A DNA stretch of 9,564 nucleotides, from positions 1 through 9,564 of the forward strand of contig CANQFW010000052.1 of the NCBI GenBank assembly GCA_947599995.1, given 5' to 3'. Of the stretch, positions 1 to 6,288 are shown one piece after another. Position numbers and translations under genes: made by a program. Origin of the DNA: an uncultured Clostridia bacterium. GTDB lineage: Bacteria; Bacillota; Clostridia; TANB77; CAG-508. Under the pieces are notes generated by a model that did no database searches, was not told the DNA's origin, and saw only the letters and a list, made by a program, of their open reading frames with translations. Numbering within the stretch: the first letter of the stretch is position 1; each line of letters opens with the position of its first letter.

Positions 1-1
1 T

Positions 2-88
2 TAGATTTTTTAGTATGATACTGTCTATTTTTTTTGTTAAAATAGATATTTTAGGGCAACTCTGCTCAATTCCTTTTGTCTCATCATC
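2..88 (-). other. Open frame that may continue the pilin-like gene after a +1 shift
   Basis: If one base is skipped at the final CGG codon (90-92) of the pilin-like gene, reading continues GAT GAT GAG ACA and stays open for 29 codons until the window edge. The stretch is about 28% GC, similar to the coding sequence here and richer than the intergenic spacers. The translation (starting DDETKGIEQSCPK) is polar and plausible, but I recognise no motif. An open run of 29 codons is not rare enough by itself to prove coding. The alternative is simply the 3' untranslated region of the operon or the spacer before a further gene outside the window. Confidence 0.3.
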
Positions 89-593
89 TCCGAGTTATCT
101 GCACAAGCACATTTTTTAGTTTAGATTTATCCTTTGAATATTTATCCTTATTTAATGCAGTTGCAGCCCCGGAATCCTCAATAAGTGCAAAGCTAGCGTT
201 ATCACTTTCAAATAATCTTAAGGTACCATCATTTGATAATTTAAGTTTTACTGTATCTTTTGTAATAGTACTTCCATCCCACAATGTAATTACTATTTTT
301 ACAGGATCAGCCTGTACATCATTTCCACTTCCACTAGAAGTTTCAGTAGATATTCTCTCATTGTAATCAATAACTTTGTTAGCCAGTGATATAAGCTCAT
401 AACCTGCAACATCATTCCTATTAAACCTAGTAAACTCTTCATTAAACTTTGCTTTATCTGTACTCATCTGAAGTTCATCTTGGGAAGCATAAAAATTTGA
501 AATGTTAGCTTTTACTAATAAAATTAAGCTAGCTAAGATAATTATTATCAGAACTCCCCCTGCAATAAGTAAAGCTTTAGATGCATTCTCCAT
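84..593 (-). CDS. Pilin-like small membrane protein of the Tad locus
   Basis: 169 residues with one N-terminal hydrophobic helix (about residues 7-27, after the start MENASKALLIAGG) followed by a polar domain. This is the architecture of the small pilin- or pseudopilin-like proteins often found at the end of Tad loci in Clostridia. I see no classical type IV prepilin leader or G|xxxxE site, so processing is uncertain. The start is well supported: AAAGGAGG lies 7 nt before the ATG. It follows the TadC-like gene by 59 nt of AT-rich DNA with no terminator. The probable role, from context, is a substrate or minor subunit of the Tad machine, anchored with its C-terminal domain outside. The gene ends CGG AGA TGA. 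A +1 shift at that CGG opens a frame that runs to the window edge, so the C-terminus may be longer than annotated. Confidence 0.7.
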   Translation of the reverse strand: MENASKALLIAGGVLIIIILASLILLVKANISNFYASQDELQMSTDKAKFNEEFTRFNRNDVAGYELISLANKVIDYNERISTETSSGSGNDVQADPVKIVITLWDGSTITKDTVKLKLSNDGTLRLFESDNASFALIEDSGAATALNKDKYSKDKSKLKNVLVQITRR

Positions 594-652
594 TATGCTT
601 CCTCCTTTAAATATATTTTATAATTACATTAAATTGTTATTTATAATTATTT

Positions 653-1444
653 TTATGATATACTTGACATTGAACTTGACATAGCAGTAAGTCCTATGTA
701 AACAAGTGGAACAATCAAGTATCCAACAAACATACAAACCATAGGTGCGAAACCAATTACTTTTCCATAAAGTGATTTTCTTGAAATTAATTTTTCATTT
801 GTTTGCTTTCTTTTGTCTTGGTAATATTCTCTTTCAGAGTCCAGTTCGTCAAAAGCTTCTCTAATTGGTATTCTTTCAACTGCTGCCTGTAAGCTTTCAA
901 CTATTCTAATAAACAATTGATAATTTGTTTCTCCTTTTAGAACTTCTAGTGCTTCCCATGCTCCAGCTTCGTAGTTGTTTACGCACCTTGATATTGGCTC
1001 TCTAAAAATATTTGAATATCTTTCTAGCCATTCTAATATAATTTCAACATTGACCCTTTCAATTCTCATTAGCATAAGTATAATTGTTTGGAATTGCATT
1101 ACTTCATCTTCCATTTCCATTTGTCTTAATGCTACTTGGAATTTCATAAGCCATATTGGTGACATGTAACCTATTACTAAGAATATACATGCTAGCAGTA
1201 TTTCGTACCATGCCATTACTTCTGCATTTATTATTTGCAGTTTATCGTAAATCTGTCCTGCAGATTTATCTAGTTCTTCATCGTCAAAACCTTCATATTC
1301 GTCTGATTTAGAAATTTCTGTTAGGATTTTATCTTTTGTTATGTCCGATTTACCTCTAAATCTATCCAAAAATTTATTTTGTCTTGCGGTTTCTTCCTCC
1401 GCGACTTTTTGCTGTTTATCAGATAAACCGCCGCAGCAAATCAT
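653..1444 (-). CDS. TadC-like half of T2SSF platform protein (C-terminal part)
   Basis: The 263-residue open frame holds a charged, probably coiled-coil segment (about 8-75), a membrane helix (81-101), a cytoplasmic T2SSF-like helical domain (about 105-225) and a C-terminal hydrophobic segment (228-254). This matches the last two thirds of a TadC/CpaG platform subunit, the polytopic inner-membrane protein on which the TadA ATPase acts. Its expected first membrane helix is missing here and is found at the end of the preceding gene. The ATG at 1444 lies inside that gene and has no convincing Shine-Dalgarno sequence. I therefore infer that this is the second half of one protein of about 688 residues, separated by a +1 frameshift near 1428-1433. 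Translation from the overlapping ATG by coupling is the alternative. The gene ends 59 nt before the pilin-like gene. Confidence 0.75.
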   Translation of the reverse strand: MICCGGLSDKQQKVAEEETARQNKFLDRFRGKSDITKDKILTEISKSDEYEGFDDEELDKSAGQIYDKLQIINAEVMAWYEILLACIFLVIGYMSPIWLMKFQVALRQMEMEDEVMQFQTIILMLMRIERVNVEIILEWLERYSNIFREPISRCVNNYEAGAWEALEVLKGETNYQLFIRIVESLQAAVERIPIREAFDELDSEREYYQDKRKQTNEKLISRKSLYGKVIGFAPMVCMFVGYLIVPLVYIGLTAMSSSMSSIS

Positions 1445-2720
1445 AGTCTGCCGTGGGCTCTGTGTATATCCAATTTATAGAAATTCTGTGTAGTTGCCAC
1501 GATAAAAATATTGTAACTATGAAAAATAATATAGCTAAACAAATTCTATTTACAAATAGCCACTCCATTTTCTGCTTTGATGCTGAATCTTTTTGTAGCT
1601 TTTGTATATTTAAGTATTCTTTTGTTCCCTTTTTTGGTATAAATAAATCTACTATTTTCTTTCCAATAGGATTTTTATATACCTTTGCTTGCCAAGGGTT
1701 TTCGTTATTTACTGTCTGTCTATCTGTTGATCCATTGTCTTTAAGTTTTCTAAGTAATATGTAGCATACTACTGTTAAAAGTATAATTCCAATTTGTACT
1801 ACCATACCTGCCTTACCATTGTAAAAGCTTTGTGTAAATGAGAAATTTGAAATACACCAACTTTTAAGTGGTTCTAATCCAAGTACTGGCACTATAGATA
1901 TTAATGACAAACTTTGAAATACATAATCAAGTTTTTCTCTTTTTAGTATTTCTATTTGCATTTCTTCTGTAATATTGTTTACATTTTGAAGATATAATGA
2001 TGATTTGTCTATCTTTCTATCTCCAAACTCTTTTGTCAAATACGATATTCCAGCAAATTCTTTTAAATAACTATTTGGTGCGATATCATAGTATTTTTCT
2101 AGTTCTGTTTCAGGGTCATCTGAAACTAATATTTCGTATATTTTTTCACCCTGCCTAGATATTTTCTTTTCATCATCTTGTGATATTTGGTATATTGCCT
2201 CTTCAACCATATTAAATTCATGGTAGGCATGTCTTATTTCTGCAAAGAAATCTAATTGTTCTTTTAAAAGGTTAGTATCCATTTTATTTATACTACCATC
2301 TATTAGTGTGTCTACCATAAATAATTCAAATATTAAAATTATCGACATTAACAGATAGTTGTTATGTGTTAGAATTATTGTTGCTATTACAACTGGTATT
2401 AATATTAAAAATGCTCTTGACAAAATTCTTGCCGAGTCTCTTCTGGTTGCATACTCATCTTCAACATCTATAATTTCAAGTTTTCTTCTTAATTTTAATA
2501 TATATCCTTTTATAAATGGTATTCTTGAATACGTAATATATAGTTTTTGATATAATACTTCAAATGAAAAACCTTTTGTCTCTGTTCCTTGTTTTAGCTT
2601 TTTAATTTGTTGATATTCTGATTTACCCATTTTTTTGGAAAGTATGAAATAGGCTATGACTACAATTGCAAATATTGCGACCGTACCATATATTATATAA
2701 TATAGAGTTTGTGTTTGCAT
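1419..2720 (-). CDS. TadB-like T2SSF platform protein plus start of the TadC half
   Basis: 433 residues. Membrane segments are visible at about 7-27, 101-118, 121-139 and 303-323, with a cytoplasmic T2SSF-like region (about 145-265) between the second pair and the C-terminal ones. This is a complete TadB/CpaG-type inner-membrane platform unit. After it, residues 341-410 start a second copy of the same plan: a basic amphipathic stretch (NPIGKKIVDLFIPKKG...) and a membrane helix at 387-407. That second copy is completed only in the next, overlapping frame, so a fused TadB-TadC protein of about 688 residues is likely the ancestral form. The ATG is the first possible start. Its GGAGGTG lies about 13 nt upstream, longer than optimal. 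The gene follows the ATPase gene by 26 nt. Its last residues LLRRFI use two CGG codons, which are otherwise absent in this window's genes. Confidence 0.8.
   Translation of the reverse strand: MQTQTLYYIIYGTVAIFAIVVIAYFILSKKMGKSEYQQIKKLKQGTETKGFSFEVLYQKLYITYSRIPFIKGYILKLRRKLEIIDVEDEYATRRDSARILSRAFLILIPVVIATIILTHNNYLLMSIILIFELFMVDTLIDGSINKMDTNLLKEQLDFFAEIRHAYHEFNMVEEAIYQISQDDEKKISRQGEKIYEILVSDDPETELEKYYDIAPNSYLKEFAGISYLTKEFGDRKIDKSSLYLQNVNNITEEMQIEILKREKLDYVFQSLSLISIVPVLGLEPLKSWCISNFSFTQSFYNGKAGMVVQIGIILLTVVCYILLRKLKDNGSTDRQTVNNENPWQAKVYKNPIGKKIVDLFIPKKGTKEYLNIQKLQKDSASKQKMEWLFVNRICLAILFFIVTIFLSWQLHRISINWIYTEPTADYDLLRRFI
1428..1433 (-). other. Presumed +1 frame break joining the TadB-like and TadC-like frames
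   Basis: The TadB-like frame reads CTG CGG CGG TTT ATC TGA. The TadC-like frame reads TGC GGC GGT TTA TCT GAT and is displaced by one base. Skipping a single base in the CGGCGG run joins L429 to GGLSDKQQ of the downstream frame and gives one protein. The position is within the extracytoplasmic loop between the first and second membrane helices of the second half. The exact base cannot be fixed from sequence alone, since any point in the 1419-1444 overlap would join the frames. Confidence 0.5.
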
Positions 2721-2746
2721 ATTCTAAAAATCACACCTCCTCTTTT

Positions 2747-3370
2747 TTATTTTGTTTCTTTCTGTGTCTTTCTTAATCTTTTTGTTTTTGCTTCTTCTTT
2801 TCTTTCTGCTTTGTATTCATCAATTCTAAATACACTTTCTTTTCCCCAATGTTTTTCAACAAAATTATCGAAATCTTCTGCATCTGTTTCTGTCATGTTT
2901 AGTCTCATTTCTTTTATGTTTTGGTCTGACATTTTATTTGTTATTACGTATTCTCCATCGATGTATTCTAGTATATTTTTATATTCGTATACTTTTTTAT
3001 CTGTGATTTTTCTAAAGTATTGTGTTGCATTGTCAAAGAATACATCAAATTTTCCTTCTAATGTTTTTTCTTTTCTAAAGTCTGTGCTGTATTCATCTTG
3101 GCTATGTACTGGTGTACATTCTGTTACTCTTTCTATGTATCTTTTTCCTCTATAATCTTTTGCTAAGTGTATATCAAAGTTTAAAACTTGTACAACTTGC
3201 TCTTCTGCTATTTTTTCGCTTTTAAATACTCCTGCTCTTAGCATTGAGTTACGAAGTGCTGTTACTAAGTCAGGAAATGTTTTTGCATGGTGAGTAAATA
3301 AAGTAAATTTAGATGCAACCTGGGCTGATTGTATCATCCAAGATGCTACGGGATCTGTTGCAACCTCTCC
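2747..3370 (-). CDS. tadA: TadA/CpaF-type ATPase, C-terminal part (after frame break)
   Basis: This frame carries on the ATPase domain from the Walker B box: GEVATDPVASWMIQSAQ, then KFTLFTHHAKTF (the counterpart of the TadA His-Ala box) and LRNSMLRAG. These match the order of motifs in TadA/CpaF and VirB11-like secretion ATPases. About 150 charged residues follow, with a Lys/Arg-rich tail (KAERKEEAKTKRLRKTQ). The first ATG in the frame, at 3337, falls inside the conserved domain and has no ribosome binding site. I therefore treat this as the 3' part of the upstream gene, separated by one extra base, not as an independent gene. Joined, the two parts give about 656 residues. The TadB-like gene starts 26 nt downstream. 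Confidence 0.8.
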   Translation of the reverse strand, partial: GEVATDPVASWMIQSAQVASKFTLFTHHAKTFPDLVTALRNSMLRAGVFKSEKIAEEQVVQVLNFDIHLAKDYRGKRYIERVTECTPVHSQDEYSTDFRKEKTLEGKFDVFFDNATQYFRKITDKKVYEYKNILEYIDGEYVITNKMSDQNIKEMRLNMTETDAEDFDNFVEKHWGKESVFRIDEYKAERKEEAKTKRLRKTQKETK

Positions 3371-4718
3371 GGATAATATTTACCGAACCATCGGTTTTCT
3401 TTTGAACGTCTAGTATTTCTTGTCCTGGTATTGTATCTGTTTCACGCATTGACAATATGTTTCTTGTTGGGTAAACTTTTCTTAAATGTAACTCGAATGC
3501 GGTTTCTGTAATACGTAGGTTCATTGTTTCATATATGTTTTCTATCATACCCATAAGTAGTGTTGTTTTACCACAACCTTGTTCACCAGTTATTGATGTT
3601 ATTCTTGCTCCTTTTACTAAAAATTTTAGTAACTCTATTACTTCTTCTTTTCCTGCTGTATCTCCTGTCCATTGTTCAACTGTAGCACGTTTTACGTCGA
3701 ATTTTCTTACGAAAAATGCCCACGTTTCTGACATTGATGGTCTTACAACAACGACACGAGATCCATCTTTCATTTCATTAATTTTATAACCATTTGTGTC
3801 TGATAATTGTCCTGGGTTATTGTATTTATATATGTTTTGGCATACCCTTTTTAATTCTGCTTCTGATCCAAATGAAAGGAATCCAAGTCTTATTGATTTA
3901 CCATGATACATTATCCAAATACTATCACATGCACGTTGTACTTTATGCTCTTGTATTTGAGTTAAATAGTCTGCTCCATCTGTTTGTGCGACTTGGCTTA
4001 TAAAACTTTCTGGAAGACCAGATACTCCTCCTGACACGCCGTCTATGTTCATGTCTCTTACTTCATCTATACTACTGTATCCTTTATATTTTTGGTATAT
4101 CCTTTGAACAACTATGTTTAACTTATCTGAAAAAGAAAGTTCTATTTTTTCTTTATCATATATTGAATTTATTTCTTCTTCTGTTATAACATAGCATGGT
4201 TTTGTTTCTCCCTGTACATATTTAAATTCGTCCAAATTGTATTTCTTTATTATTTCAGATAATGCTTCATATCCAAATTCTTTTTTGTATGTGTATAAAA
4301 TTATATCAAATCTATCTTGTGCTGTAAGAAGTGATGGTGTATCAAAAGGGATAGCTGTTGATATGTTTATTTCGTCTACTCCATATTCTTTTGCAAGTAG
4401 ATCATAAATTAGCTCTTTTACATATTTTTTGTCATTTACATCTCCATATGTACATCCTTTTAAAGCTTTTTTAAGTTCATATTTTTTATTTTTTCTTCTT
4501 TTTAACTCTTCTTCTGAAAGGCCTATGTCATATAGATTTATTTTTGTAATTTCGTCTAATCTTTTCTTTACATATTCTATCATTTTATTTAAGGTATAAG
4601 TTTGTTCATCTATATCTACTTTCTTCTCAACTGTTGCGTTCTTTTTCGAGTTTATGTAATACCATATTGCAATTCCCATTAACAATATAACAGCGATTCC
4701 TAGTATTATGTTAAACAT
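3309..4718 (-). CDS. tadA: TadA/CpaF-type secretion ATPase, N-terminal part
   Basis: This is the ATPase that powers pilus assembly or secretion by the Tad platform. It begins with a membrane helix (about residues 3-22, followed by the basic NSKK), unusual for this normally soluble family. Next come a poorly conserved N-terminal region (30-250), an N2-type sensing domain (about 255-340) and the RecA-like core. Walker A is GEQGCGKTT at 378-386, and the Asp-box-like segment RITETAFELHL lies at about 402-412. The frame leaves the conserved path after SVNII (449), exactly where Walker B needs GEV. The remaining 20 residues (RRGCNRSRSI...) have no family resemblance and end in TAA. One extra base explains it (see 3369-3372). 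The start is supported by AAAGGAG 6 nt before ATG. The gene lies 17 nt after the preceding ParA-like gene. Confidence 0.85.
   Translation of the reverse strand: MFNIILGIAVILLMGIAIWYYINSKKNATVEKKVDIDEQTYTLNKMIEYVKKRLDEITKINLYDIGLSEEELKRRKNKKYELKKALKGCTYGDVNDKKYVKELIYDLLAKEYGVDEINISTAIPFDTPSLLTAQDRFDIILYTYKKEFGYEALSEIIKKYNLDEFKYVQGETKPCYVITEEEINSIYDKEKIELSFSDKLNIVVQRIYQKYKGYSSIDEVRDMNIDGVSGGVSGLPESFISQVAQTDGADYLTQIQEHKVQRACDSIWIMYHGKSIRLGFLSFGSEAELKRVCQNIYKYNNPGQLSDTNGYKINEMKDGSRVVVVRPSMSETWAFFVRKFDVKRATVEQWTGDTAGKEEVIELLKFLVKGARITSITGEQGCGKTTLLMGMIENIYETMNLRITETAFELHLRKVYPTRNILSMRETDTIPGQEILDVQKKTDGSVNIIRRGCNRSRSILDDTISPGCI
3369..3372 (-). other. +1 frame break in the Walker B box of the ATPase
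   Basis: On the coding strand the sequence reads AAT ATT ATC CGG AGA GGT. Without one C it would read AAT ATT ATC GGA GAG GTT, that is NIIGEV, which restores the family's Walker B glutamate and the rest of the domain for over 50 recognisable residues. So exactly one base is extra here. It may be a real mutation, a sequence error, or a recoding site at CGG. Confidence 0.85.
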
Positions 4719-4735
4719 ATCTTTCTCCTTTCCCT

Positions 4736-5566
4736 TTATTTTCTAATTAGGCTTAATTTATTTTTTATGTCTGTTCCTGTATTTGAAAGCTCACTTAAAA
4801 AAGTCGTATTTTCATCTTTTCCTTTTAATCTTGTAAAATCAAGTAACAAATCAACCATTCTTCCCTCTTGTGCTGCTTCAAATAGTAATACATTGTATGG
4901 TATTATGTCTATTAAATCTTTTGATTTAAAAATATTTCTAGAAATATTTTTTGCATTATATTTTGTATTTTCATTATATTTTCCAATTGTAAATATTGCT
5001 TTTTGTATGCTTATTTCTGGAACTTTTTTAAAAAAGTCTATATTATTTTGAATAGTGATTAAGTTTTGTGAAACTATTGGCACTATTATATCTGAACATT
5101 TTAATATTTCTCTTTTAACTTTTCCACTAAGGTTTTTGTCTAAATCTACAAATACAAAATCATAGTATTTGCTTGCTTGGATTACTATTTCTAAGTATTG
5201 ATCATATATATTTGAATATTGTTCTTCTGTTCCTGTAACCCCTAATAAAACTTCTAATCTATTTTTTAAAACTACTTTTGTGTAATCTTTTATTATATCT
5301 GGTGAAATTTTGTTACTTCTTACAACTCTATCTAGTCCCTCAATTCCACTTTGGTTAACTACATTTGCATTTGATCCAAATATTCCTGATAGTAGATTTG
5401 GTTTTTCATGCCAAAAAGAGTTTTTTATCGTATCATCATTTAAACTAGTTGATATTAATAAAATTTTTATATTATGCTGTATAGCCATATTTGTTGCAAT
5501 TGCAATTGCAGACATTGTTTGTCCAGTTTGCTCTCTGGCCGAATTGTAAAATGTTACTATTGACAC
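4736..5566 (-). CDS. ParA/MinD-fold protein with lost P-loop lysine (CpaE-like)
   Basis: 276 residues from the GTG at 5566. The fold is recognisable from the start SIVTFYNSAREQTGQT, which lines up with the IITFYSAKGGVGKT type of deviant Walker A. Its signature residues are replaced: the first Lys is Arg, both Gly of KGG are changed (EQ), and the catalytic Lys is Gln. The following strand ILLISTS lacks the usual Asp. A Walker-B-like strand FVFVDLD is kept (about 137-143). In Tad systems CpaE/TadZ is the ParA-like protein that localises the machine, and members with imperfect ATP sites exist. I infer a structural or regulatory partner of the preceding ParA-like protein, not a normal ATPase. It overlaps the control region of the upstream gene's stop and lies 17 nt before the ATPase gene. 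An upstream GTG at 5575 is possible but falls inside the ribosome binding site. Confidence 0.75.
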   Translation of the reverse strand: MSIVTFYNSAREQTGQTMSAIAIATNMAIQHNIKILLISTSLNDDTIKNSFWHEKPNLLSGIFGSNANVVNQSGIEGLDRVVRSNKISPDIIKDYTKVVLKNRLEVLLGVTGTEEQYSNIYDQYLEIVIQASKYYDFVFVDLDKNLSGKVKREILKCSDIIVPIVSQNLITIQNNIDFFKKVPEISIQKAIFTIGKYNENTKYNAKNISRNIFKSKDLIDIIPYNVLLFEAAQEGRMVDLLLDFTRLKGKDENTTFLSELSNTGTDIKNKLSLIRK

Positions 5567-5571
5567 AAAAC

Positions 5572-5578
5572 TCACCTC
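5572..5578 (-). promoter_or_regulatory. Ribosome binding site that decides a GTG start
   Basis: GAGGTGA lies 5 nt before the GTG at 5566 and overlaps the TAG stop of the upstream ParA-like gene. It favours 5566 over the in-frame GTG at 5575, which is part of the binding site itself, and it suggests translational coupling of the two ParA-like proteins. Confidence 0.65.
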
Positions 5579-6270
5579 TATCCTTTTATCATTTTTTTTA
5601 CCTTATTAACATTTATGTCTTTTATTATATCTTGAACTATTGTTGCTAGGCTTTCTTTATATTCGTTTGAAAGTCTTTTTAGCCTTATCTGTGCTACTCT
5701 TTCATTCTCTTCCATTGCTTGATTGTCTTCTTTTAAGATTGTAAAATATATTGTGTAATCATTCCATATTACATTTTTTTCTTGTGAGATAAATTCTAAG
5801 TAATCCTCATCACTTTTTGATATTTCGTATGAAAATAAAACTTTGGTTAGTCTAATAGGTGTCTTTATCTCTTCTATTATATTTATCCCTCTCCTTAGAG
5901 AATATAAATCGAAAGCAGTCACAAAATAATTTGCATCGGCTTTTTTTAAATCAAACTTCTCGAAATTATTACCATTATCTATATCTATTAGCATATAGTC
6001 ATATGGCATTGCATTTTTTCCTTCTTGCTGTTCTAATCCAAGATATTTAAGTATTTCTTGTAAATTTTCAAATCCGAATGCAAAATCTATTTTTTCAAAA
6101 TTAGTCATATATGATTTTGTAGGGCTTATAGTAGGCACCACATATTTTAATTTTCCCAAAGCTGTTGTATCGACAACTAAAACAGTTCTTTCAAATTCAG
6201 CAAGTGTTTTAGCTATGTTCAATATAAAATCTGTTTTATCATATGCCCCTATAAACCCTATTGTTTTCAT
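5578..6270 (-). CDS. ParA/MinD-fold protein with degenerate P-loop
   Basis: 230 residues. The N-terminus MKTIGFIGAYDKTDFILNIA has the place and shape of a deviant Walker A, but the glycines are gone. Only the Lys-Thr pair (12-13) remains, and the signature first Lys is absent. The strand VLVVDTT (30-36) and the Walker-B-like YMLIDID (92-98) keep their aspartates, so nucleotide binding may persist. The C-terminal half is ordinary for the fold and ends in a basic helix (VNKVKKMIKG) that could bind membrane or DNA; this is inference. AAGGATG lies just before the ATG, and the gene starts 18 nt after the CpaB-like gene. Its stop overlaps the ribosome binding site of the next ParA-like gene, so the two are probably made together and may pair. 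The likely role is CpaE/TadZ-like localisation of the Tad machine. No direct relative is recognised. Confidence 0.7.
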   Translation of the reverse strand: MKTIGFIGAYDKTDFILNIAKTLAEFERTVLVVDTTALGKLKYVVPTISPTKSYMTNFEKIDFAFGFENLQEILKYLGLEQQEGKNAMPYDYMLIDIDNGNNFEKFDLKKADANYFVTAFDLYSLRRGINIIEEIKTPIRLTKVLFSYEISKSDEDYLEFISQEKNVIWNDYTIYFTILKEDNQAMEENERVAQIRLKRLSNEYKESLATIVQDIIKDINVNKVKKMIKG

Positions 6271-6288
6271 ATTTTCATCCTTTCTTAA

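Noticed and set aside
20..56. AT-rich inverted repeat (CTATTTT / AAAATAG) as an operon terminator
   Set aside because: The stem has almost no GC and no proper T-tract context, so it is indistinguishable from AT-rich chance pairing.
31..92. A 16-codon minus-strand frame MMRQKELSRVALKYLF overlapping the pilin-like gene's stop
   Set aside because: It has no ribosome binding site of its own and is too short to judge; it is more likely a by-product of the TGATGA sequence.
84..1421. UGA read as Trp, mycoplasma-style, to explain the TGA stops at the frame breaks
   Set aside because: The ATPase break ends in TAA, Trp is encoded by TGG throughout, and reading through the TGAs soon meets other stops without restoring a conserved frame.
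2747..3337. Independent gene starting at the ATG at 3337 (MIQSAQ...)
   Set aside because: The start lies inside the conserved ATPase domain, no Shine-Dalgarno precedes it, and conserved residues continue upstream in the same frame to 3370.
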